Virus record (IMG/VR): IMGVR_UViG_3300045283_000399
Coordinates: 1-23,770 of that record
DNA length: 23,770 bases
Reading direction: 5' to 3' (one strand)
Source: a virus
The notes under the pieces are model-generated. The model did no database searches and was not told where the DNA came from. It was given only the letters and a program-made list of their open reading frames with translations. Position numbers and translations under genes: made by a program. The stretch's first letter is position 1; each line of letters begins with the position of its first letter. Shown here piece after piece: positions 11,927-18,113 of the stretch.

Positions 11927-13422
11927 TGTCTCTTTGGGGTCGCCTGACTGGCGCCGAGGCTCGACGTCAACTTGATGAGCTGCGAACAGAGCGTGACGGC
12001 CTGATTGAGATGCGCAGCATTGATAGCTTGCCGTGGAACACCGGCAGTGACGTCATTTCCTCGCGGACCCCGACCTCGACTCAGGCCACTCGGCTGAGCA
12101 CCATCTACGCCGCGATCGCCTTGGTCGCCCGCAACATCTCTACCCTCCCCCTGCACGGGTTCCGCGACACCGACGCCGACGGCCTGGTTCGTCTGCGTCG
12201 GCTACCGTCCTTGTTCGCCCATCCCTCGATCCACGGCGACCTGGTTGACTGGCTGTTCGCGTGCCTCACGTCATTGTTGACGGACGGAAACGCCTACGGG
12301 CTCATCACGGCCCGCGACGGGTATTCCTACCCCACCAACATTGAGTGGTTGCACCCTGAACAGGTCATGGTCATCGACCAGAACTTGTGGGGAAGGGGTT
12401 CGTACTTCGACCCCATCATCTACTGGCGCGGTCGCGAGATGAATCGCGAGGACATCGTCCATATTCCGTACTTCAGCGTCCCGTTTCGATACAAGGGCCT
12501 GTCGCCGCTCGGTGCGCTGGCCAGCCCCATCGACACCGGCTTGGCGGCGCGTGTGTTCGAGGGCGACTGGTACAAGTCGGGCGGCCTGCCGCCCTCCACG
12601 TTCAAGAACTCGACGCAAAAGGTCAGCGATGTCGAGTCGGAGAAGATTCGTGATCGACTGGTCGTATCGATCCGCGCTCACAAACCGCTGGTGTACGGCG
12701 CCGATTGGGAGTTCAACCCGATCCTGATCTCGCCCAAGGACTCGATGATCGCCGAGGCGCGACAGATGTCCGCCAACGACATCGCGGTCGTCTATGGCAT
12801 TCATCCCCCGGAGCGGATCGGCGGGCAGACCAAGACCGCGCAGACCTACGTGAACATCGAACACGATCAGATCATGTTGGTCCAGGAGACGCTGTTGCCC
12901 TTGGTGCACAAGCTGGAGTCGGTCTTCTACGACCTGTTGCCCGACCCGCAGCGGGTCATCTTTGACCTCGACTCACGTATTCGCCCTGACGCCAAGTCGC
13001 GCTGGGAGGTCCATCAGATCCGGCGAGAGATCGGGGCCTCCAACATCGACGAGATCCGCGACATGGAGCATCAGCCGCGCCTGCCCAACAAGCGGGGCCA
13101 GGACTACGATCCGCTCACCGTGCGCAAGGAGCTGATTCGGGCGTCGGCCGCAACGACTGGCGATCCCAACCAGCCTGGATTCCAGACCGAGCCACCGCCG
13201 GGTCCGCCGCAGCCGACCGTCAAGCCTGAGCCCGCGCCGGTCGCGTCGTCGAACGGCAACGGCCGCTCGCACCACCCGGACCCGATCAGGCTGCCGTCAT
13301 TCGACCCGCCGCTGACGCCGATCGAAACTCGGCTGGCCGAGCTGTACCTGCGGGCGTCGACCGACGAAGAGAGGATGGCGGCGCTGGACGCGATCGAGCG
13401 CGGCCGGCTGGAGTCGAACTAA
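11926..13422 (+). CDS. Portal protein, HK97 type (498 aa)
   Basis: The ATG overlaps the terminator stop (TGATG). The sequence follows the HK97-portal layout: ATRLSTIYAAIALVARNIST (clip/wing entry helix), LPLHGFRDTD, a WLFACLTSLLTDGNAYGLI helix, the WLHPEQVMV strand, EDIVHIPYF, GLSPLGALASPIDTGLAA, the long stem helix around DSMIAEARQMSANDIAVVYGIHPPERIG, and VQETLLPLVHKLESVFYDLL. The C-terminal ~100 residues are Pro-rich and disordered. The portal is the dodecameric DNA gate of the capsid vertex and normally follows the terminase gene. Here it is placed between tail terminator and tail tube genes, with no terminase, protease or capsid gene anywhere in the unit. Length is normal for the family. 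Confidence 0.88.
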   Translation: MSLWGRLTGAEARRQLDELRTERDGLIEMRSIDSLPWNTGSDVISSRTPTSTQATRLSTIYAAIALVARNISTLPLHGFRDTDADGLVRLRRLPSLFAHPSIHGDLVDWLFACLTSLLTDGNAYGLITARDGYSYPTNIEWLHPEQVMVIDQNLWGRGSYFDPIIYWRGREMNREDIVHIPYFSVPFRYKGLSPLGALASPIDTGLAARVFEGDWYKSGGLPPSTFKNSTQKVSDVESEKIRDRLVVSIRAHKPLVYGADWEFNPILISPKDSMIAEARQMSANDIAVVYGIHPPERIGGQTKTAQTYVNIEHDQIMLVQETLLPLVHKLESVFYDLLPDPQRVIFDLDSRIRPDAKSRWEVHQIRREIGASNIDEIRDMEHQPRLPNKRGQDYDPLTVRKELIRASAATTGDPNQPGFQTEPPPGPPQPTVKPEPAPVASSNGNGRSHHPDPIRLPSFDPPLTPIETRLAELYLRASTDEERMAALDAIERGRLESN

Positions 13423-13606
13423 CTCGTGGTAGGCTGAAGGCCAGAGTTCGCGGCTTCGGCCGGGTCCCCTCCGGAGTGCTGGCAAGAGCGTTCCAGCAGG
13501 CTCCGTTGCAAGGGGCGGTCTGAGCGGTGGGCGTGCCTCTCTGGTCTATGCCGGATCGAGTGGGCGGCATCCCTCGCGGTCCATGCCAGGCCAGAGGGGC
13601 ACCCGG
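13423..13606. other. Highly structured spacer after the portal gene
   Basis: Several nested inverted repeats occur: CGGC-TTCG-GCCG at 13451-13462, TGCTGG/CCAGCA at 13477-13498, ATGCCG/CGGCAT at 13548-13570, and an enclosing GTGCCTCTCTGG/CCAGAGGGGCAC (13533-13544 with 13591-13602, one G-U pair). This suggests a folded RNA or a DNA structure. On the minus strand an open frame of 63 codons (13610-13419), coupled by ATGA to the gene at 13765, covers the same stretch. Its Arg/His/Ser-rich translation does not look like a folded protein. Confidence 0.45.
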
Positions 13607-13765
13607 TCATTCGGTATTCAGAGGAGTCGAGGAATCGTGGCCGTACAGCTCGGCCGTCAGCGCTCGGAGGTCTGGGACGTAGCCGTGCTTCTTCGCCTTG
13701 GCGACCGACTCTTCGGAGATCGGCTGCCCACAGCCACACTGGCAGATCGGATGTTCGGTTTCCAT
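13607..13765 (-). CDS. Small CxCGCG protein on the opposite strand (52 aa)
   Basis: ATG at 13765. The translation METEHPICQCGCGQPISEES continues with VAKAKKHGYVPDLRALTAEL. CQCGCGQ is the type of short cysteine cluster found in small actinophage proteins with one knuckle, and the following helix and GYVPD segment look protein-like. It is the only minus-strand gene inside the structural operon, inserted between the portal and the tail tube genes. It may be a moron acquired together with the structured spacer. No clear promoter or ribosome binding site is visible, so confidence is moderate. Confidence 0.5.
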   Translation of the reverse strand: METEHPICQCGCGQPISEESVAKAKKHGYVPDLRALTAELYGHDSSTPLNTE

Positions 13766-13806
13766 CCCGTATACATCAGCACGTTTGAACTCGTGCCAGG
13801 AGGTGT

Positions 13807-14193
13807 GTGATCGCTCGCATCGCAGGCCGGAACTCACTAGTCTACGCCGGCTCCGGCATTCTGTCGAACTCGGCGGACTGGACCATCGACACGACCGCGG
13901 CGTCCATGGATGTCAGCCAGCTCGGCGACGACTGGGTGCAAACCCTGCGTGGGCAGCGCTCGGGTTCGGGAACCATCACGGGACCCGTGGACACGTCGTC
14001 CACGTCGCCCTGGGACCTCGCCAACGCGAACGCGGACTCATCGGGGCCGATCTTCATCTACCCCCAGAAAACGGTGATGGGCTCGTACTACTACATGAAC
14101 GCGTGGTTCGAGTGCAACGTCACCGGGGGAGTGACGACCCCGGTCCGTTTCTCCATGAAGTTCACGTCGGACGGCCCGATCTCGACGCACTAG
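13807..14193 (+). CDS. Major tail tube protein (128 aa)
   Basis: GTG at 13807. The N-terminus, ARIAGRNSLVYAG, the motif SADWTIDTTAASMDVSQLGDDW (about 21-42), and a C-terminal sheet (YYYMNAWFECNVTGG, then VRFSMKFTSDG) match short tail tube proteins with the pattern W.ldi..d..D.t..gd.W. It forms the hexameric rings of the tail tube. The size is at the short end for siphophages. It is placed two genes ahead of the tape measure, as expected apart from the missing chaperone. Confidence 0.72.
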   Translation: MIARIAGRNSLVYAGSGILSNSADWTIDTTAASMDVSQLGDDWVQTLRGQRSGSGTITGPVDTSSTSPWDLANANADSSGPIFIYPQKTVMGSYYYMNAWFECNVTGGVTTPVRFSMKFTSDGPISTH

Positions 14194-14206
14194 GAGCTGT
14201 GCCGAA

Positions 14207-14617
14207 ATGAAGGTACAGCGCCACCTCGACTACACACGGACGGACGCGGAACGGTCGGCGAAGACGGCGTCGGAGCGCCGCAAGCTGGCCGTGTACCGTG
14301 CGATGTTCGCGCGATCATCCGGCGAGGCCCGCGAGCAGATCGCAGCTCACGTCCTCGCCCATTACGGCGTCGAACTGCGCCACGACGCCAACATGGAGGG
14401 TCTGGCGCCCGAACCCACGCCCGAGGACCCGCTCACAGCGTTCGGCGTGCCGCCGGAGCGTGTCGAGGATCGCGGCGTCTGGCTGGCGGAACAGATTCGT
14501 TCGCGCGGCGGCAATGTGAAGACGGAGCTGGTCCGCGGCAAGAGGGTCATCGTTCTCACGGAAGCGCAGCAGCGGTTGGCCGACATCGAGGCCCGAAGGG
14601 ACGGCCCCGATGGATGA
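14207..14617 (+). CDS. Unknown structural-operon protein A (136 aa)
   Basis: ATG at 14207 with AGGAG upstream. Mostly charged helix: DAERSAKTASERRKLAVYRAM, REQIAAHVLAHYGVE, then a Pro/acidic linker (PEPTPEDP) and a C-terminal helical part with KTELVRGKRVIVLTEAQQRL. There is no recognised domain. It overlaps the next gene by eight bases. The pair occupies the position of tail chaperones, but the second frame lies at +1 and not -1 relative to the first, and neither protein carries the chaperone signature, which is found at 10927. A tail assembly or minor virion role is inferred from position only. Confidence 0.65.
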   Translation: MKVQRHLDYTRTDAERSAKTASERRKLAVYRAMFARSSGEAREQIAAHVLAHYGVELRHDANMEGLAPEPTPEDPLTAFGVPPERVEDRGVWLAEQIRSRGGNVKTELVRGKRVIVLTEAQQRLADIEARRDGPDG

Positions 14618-14972
14618 CATCCTCACCGGTATCGACGCGCTGGCCGCGCTGGAGCGCCGTCGGCTCAATGAACCGACGGCGGGTTGGGACGACGACGAGC
14701 TGGAGGCCAATGCCGACGTCGAAGCGACCGCACAACTGCGAGACCTCGTTGACGAGCGCGCCCGCGAACTGCCTCGACAGTATGCCGAGCGGCTGGCCCA
14801 GGAGGAGTTCGAGCGTTTGGCGTGGGATGCAAAGAGGCGCCAGTTCGTTGAGCGGACGCTCATGACGCCGGCCGAGATCGCGGAGTTCGAGCGTCGTCGT
14901 CGGATCGCGGCCGACCATCAGTCAGCGCTGGCGGCCGAGGCACTGGAGTCCATTTTGCGGGGGAGGGGATGA
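14610..14972 (+). CDS. Unknown structural-operon protein B, helical (120 aa)
   Basis: ATG at 14610 inside the end of the previous gene. The protein is almost entirely charged helix with heptad-like leucines and many Arg/Glu (ATAQLRDLVDERARELPRQY, then EEFERLAWDAKRRQFVERTL), so a coiled coil or an extended helical scaffold is likely. It has no cysteine and no glycine-rich part. It ends in ATGA overlapping a 13-codon frame that leads into the tape measure gene. It may bind the tape measure or act as an assembly factor; there is no family evidence. Confidence 0.65.
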   Translation: MDDILTGIDALAALERRRLNEPTAGWDDDELEANADVEATAQLRDLVDERARELPRQYAERLAQEEFERLAWDAKRRQFVERTLMTPAEIAEFERRRRIAADHQSALAAEALESILRGRG

Positions 14973-15010
14973 CGACCGGCGGCAGCTCTCCGTCCTTGGT
15001 TCTCGCCTGA
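14969..15010 (+). other. 13-codon frame linking protein B to the tape measure gene
   Basis: ATG at 14969 overlaps the previous stop (ATGA), and its own TGA overlaps the tape measure ATG (TGATG). The peptide would be MTTGGSSPSLVLA. The tape measure gene has no ribosome binding site, so re-initiation through this frame would explain its translation. Confidence 0.4.
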
Positions 15011-17289
15011 TGGCCGACGAAACTGTCAGTTTGAAGTTCCGAATCTCCACAGAGGGAGTCGCGTCGGTCGTCACGGCCAAGGTCGCGATCGACTCGTTGA
15101 CGGATTCGAATGGGAAGCTGACAGCCTCTGGCGCGGAGGTCGCGAGGGTGACCGGCATCTCGGCCGCGTCGCTGGAGAAGCACCTGATCGCGGCGCGCAA
15201 TACCGCGGTCGAGGTTGATAAGCTGGGCGTCGCCCTGGGCAAGGCTGGCGGTGAGTTCGCCCATCTGTCCTCGATCATCAACGGACCCGGGACCGGCGGC
15301 GGTTCCGGCGGTGGCGGTCAGGGCGGCTTCCTGACGCAGTTCCAGCGCAACTTCCGCGGTTTGCAGTCGAACATCCCGGTGCTGGGAGGGCTGATCACCG
15401 GACTGGGCAACGTGATGGCGGGAATCCCGGCCCCGGCGTTCGTGCCCGCCCTGGCGGCGCTGGGCGTGGCGGCGCTGGTTCTGGCTGCGCCGATGGCGGT
15501 CTTGATCTCGAATCTGGCGGCGGTGGCCACGGTTCTCGGCGGGATGATCATCGCGCTGTCGTCCGCTGTGGTCCTGCTTGGCGCGTTGGCCGGCGGCGCT
15601 CTGGCGGCGGCCGGCGCGTTGGCGTTGTTCCTGGGACCCATCGCGCTGATCGGCGTGCTGCTCGGCACGATGCAGCAGTCGCAGGCCGACGCCGCGAAGT
15701 CGGCGGCCGACGGTCTCGCCACGGCCCAAGAGGCGTACGACCGAGCGGCCGCATCGGTCGTCAAGGCTCAGCAGGCAACCGTGGCGGCCTCCAACTCGGG
15801 CGCCATCGCGACCGCTCAGCAGGCCCTTGATTCGGCCAACGCCCAGGTCGCGGCGGCCCGCGCTGCGTTGGCCGCGAATCCAGACTCGGTTGGCCTCCAG
15901 GGCGGCCTGGCGACGGTGTTGGCCGAACAGCAGAAAGCAACCAACGCCCTCACGACCGCTCAACAGGCCGGCGCCAGCTCGGCAACCACGCTGAAGGATG
16001 CCCAGGGCGCATTGGCCATCGCCGCGCGCAAGCTGGCCGACGCGCACGACGCCGTCGCTCAGACGAACCAAGCGCTGGCGTCCGGCAACGGATCGTTCAA
16101 GCAACTGACCGACGGCATCGAGCGCATGAAGGAGACGCTGGTCAAGGCCGCGACGCCGGCCCTCGAAGAGATCAACGCGGCATTGGTCAAGCTACTGCCG
16201 GAGGTTACAGAACTCGGTCTGGGCGTCGTTCGGTGGTTCGGCGACGTCATCGGACCCACCCTCAAAGCCATGACGACTCCCGGCGGGCCGTTCGATACCC
16301 TGGTCACTTTTCTGAAGAGAGCCGGCGGTTCGTACGCGGATTTCGTGACTGAGATGCTGAAGCGGACGCCGCAGTTGTCGGACATCTTTCGCCAGTTCAC
16401 CGTTCGAGTCGGCGACGCGTTCGACGGCCTGCTGCACAATCTCATCCGATTGGTCGACTGGTTCATCCGCAATCAGCCCGAGTTGTCGAAGATTGGCAAC
16501 CAGATCGCGGCCGCGTTGGGTGGCGGCGTCCAGCATGCCGCCGACTCGATCAGCAATTTCGTCACCTGGCTGAGCGCGAACTGGCCCAAGATCGGACCGG
16601 TGTTCGAACGGACGATCACCATCGTCGGTCAGTGGCTGGACAAGTTCCTGAAGTGGTTCGAGGATCTGGCGACCTGGTTGGCCGATCCCGCCAACTTCGA
16701 CCGGGCGGTCAGGCAGGCCACGGATTTCATGAACGGATTGGGCAACGCGCTCAACGGCGCCGCGTCCGCCATCAACGCGTTCATGACGGTCGTCAATGCA
16801 CCGGCGTTCGTGGAAGTGACCAAGAGATTGGGCGACCTCGCCAACATCTGGCATCAACTTCCGGCCGCTTCTCAGTTTGGTCTGGTTGGTTCGGCGGTGG
16901 AAGCCTACAACACCATCGCCGCGAGGGATGCCGCTTACGCTGATGCGCAGAGGTCAGGTTTGAAGGTAGCCGATCGACCCGCCTACCAGACCGGCGGCGT
17001 TGTCAGCGGTCCCCCCGGCCCCGATCGCGTCCTCACGCGCCTCACGGCTGGCGAGGGGGTCCTGACGACGGCGGCCATGTCCCGGATCGGCGCCGGCGGC
17101 CTGGCGGCTCTCAATAACGGTGGCGGGCTGGGCGGTAATGCGTCGGGCCTGCTGGCCTCGATCCTGGAGTCGCTGCGGACGCTGGAGGCCAAAAGCCTGG
17201 GCAGCGTCGCGATAACGAGCAACCAGCCGGTGGATCACCGCAAAGTTGTAAATGCCATTAACTTTTTTAGTTCGGCGAAGCGCATCTAG
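15010..17289 (+). CDS. Tape measure protein (759 aa)
   Basis: ATG at 15010, no ribosome binding site. The domain order is typical: an N-terminal region with VSLKFRISTEG, a Gly-rich linker (GTGGGSGGGGQGG, about 95-108), a hydrophobic block of about 100 residues with several possible membrane spans (about 135-230), and Ala/Gln-rich coiled coils (TAQQALDSANAQVAAARAAL). Amphipathic helices with regularly spaced Trp follow, then the common C-terminal segment GGVVSGPPGPDRVLTRLTAGEGVL. Tape measure proteins set tail length and are ejected during infection. At about 1.5 angstrom per residue the tail would be near 110 nm. The protein is shorter than in many actinophages, in keeping with a compact virion. 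Confidence 0.9.
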   Translation: MADETVSLKFRISTEGVASVVTAKVAIDSLTDSNGKLTASGAEVARVTGISAASLEKHLIAARNTAVEVDKLGVALGKAGGEFAHLSSIINGPGTGGGSGGGGQGGFLTQFQRNFRGLQSNIPVLGGLITGLGNVMAGIPAPAFVPALAALGVAALVLAAPMAVLISNLAAVATVLGGMIIALSSAVVLLGALAGGALAAAGALALFLGPIALIGVLLGTMQQSQADAAKSAADGLATAQEAYDRAAASVVKAQQATVAASNSGAIATAQQALDSANAQVAAARAALAANPDSVGLQGGLATVLAEQQKATNALTTAQQAGASSATTLKDAQGALAIAARKLADAHDAVAQTNQALASGNGSFKQLTDGIERMKETLVKAATPALEEINAALVKLLPEVTELGLGVVRWFGDVIGPTLKAMTTPGGPFDTLVTFLKRAGGSYADFVTEMLKRTPQLSDIFRQFTVRVGDAFDGLLHNLIRLVDWFIRNQPELSKIGNQIAAALGGGVQHAADSISNFVTWLSANWPKIGPVFERTITIVGQWLDKFLKWFEDLATWLADPANFDRAVRQATDFMNGLGNALNGAASAINAFMTVVNAPAFVEVTKRLGDLANIWHQLPAASQFGLVGSAVEAYNTIAARDAAYADAQRSGLKVADRPAYQTGGVVSGPPGPDRVLTRLTAGEGVLTTAAMSRIGAGGLAALNNGGGLGGNASGLLASILESLRTLEAKSLGSVAITSNQPVDHRKVVNAINFFSSAKRI

Positions 17290-17291
17290 CC

Positions 17292-17351
17292 ATGTTCGAG
17301 ATCAATACGACGGCGACGCTCCGAATCCAGCCAGCCATGACTTATATATGA
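17292..17351 (+). other. 19-codon frame linking tape measure and distal tail genes
   Basis: ATG two bases after the tape measure stop (MFEINTTATLRIQPAMTYI). Its TGA overlaps the ATG of the next gene (ATGA). Either a translational relay or the original N-terminus of the distal tail protein separated by a frameshift; the frames differ by one base. Confidence 0.4.
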
Positions 17352-18103
17352 GCTTCATACTGAGTGCGGGCAGCTATAACGGCGTGTCCTGGGGACATCC
17401 AGGAGATGCCCTGAGGGTGCAGAGTCAATCGGGTTTTGGCGACCTGCCGTCCATACGCGAGCACACGACCCCCCGTTCGGCGGCCGACGGGAATTGGCGG
17501 GCTCGACGGTTCACGGACGCGCTCACGCTGCAACTCGGCTTGGCCATCGTGCCGGTCTCCGGCTACACCGTGGATGCGTCTTGTCGTTTGCTGGAGGCCG
17601 CCACCGGCGTCCAGCGGTCGATCTCCCTCCCCCTTCTTTTCGACGCCGGCTCAAAACGAGCAAACGTGTTCGTCGCGCAACGTCTGATCGACCGTCAGCG
17701 CGACAATCTCGCCAAGGCGACGTTGGCGTTCGAGACGGTCGAGCCGGCGGTGTACGCAAACACCGAGACCGTGATTGCGTCCGTGTTCGGCGGCATCGTG
17801 TCGGCGACCAATTCGGGCAACGCCTGGGCGTATCCCGTGATCACGGCGGTCGGTCCAGTAACCGGACCCTGCTCGTTCTCCGACGCTCACGGCAACGTCG
17901 TGACTGTGAATACGTCGCTGGGCGGTGGCGATACGCTGGTGGTCGACTTCTTCGCGTTGTCTTGCCGGCTGAACGGCATCCTGGTCAGCGAAACGTCGGC
18001 GTCGGACTGGTGGATTTTGCAACCGGGCGCACAGAACATCTCGGCGTTTTGCGGTTCGGGGACGGGAACTGTGACGTACCGGTTCCGATCGACGTGGGCG
18101 TGA
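17348..18103 (+). CDS. Distal tail-like protein (251 aa)
   Basis: ATG at 17348 chosen because it begins MSFILSAGSYNGVSWGHPGD, a usual style for distal tail proteins, and because the upstream part of the open frame overlaps the tape measure gene. The first half includes RRFTDALTLQLGLAIVPVSG; the second half is beta-rich (VYANTETVIASVFGGIVSAT, then NAWAYPVITAVGPVTGPCSF and DTLVVDFFALSCRLNG). This layout of a ring-forming N-domain plus a galectin-like C-domain fits Dit/SPP1 gp19.1-like proteins that form the hub at the tail tip. Assignment is by position and general pattern, without a sharp motif. Confidence 0.62.
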   Translation: MSFILSAGSYNGVSWGHPGDALRVQSQSGFGDLPSIREHTTPRSAADGNWRARRFTDALTLQLGLAIVPVSGYTVDASCRLLEAATGVQRSISLPLLFDAGSKRANVFVAQRLIDRQRDNLAKATLAFETVEPAVYANTETVIASVFGGIVSATNSGNAWAYPVITAVGPVTGPCSFSDAHGNVVTVNTSLGGGDTLVVDFFALSCRLNGILVSETSASDWWILQPGAQNISAFCGSGTGTVTYRFRSTWA

Positions 18104-18113
18104 TGGGCGTGAC

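Noticed and set aside
14207-14972. Overlapping pair as the tail chaperone G/GT genes
   Set aside because: The frame change would be +1 and no slippery heptamer is visible, while a complete chaperone with a CCCTTTT site is present at 10927-11444.
17252-17347. Upstream start for the distal tail protein
   Set aside because: It would overlap the tape measure C-terminus, and the extra residues have no resemblance to distal tail N-termini; the ATG at 17348 fits better.
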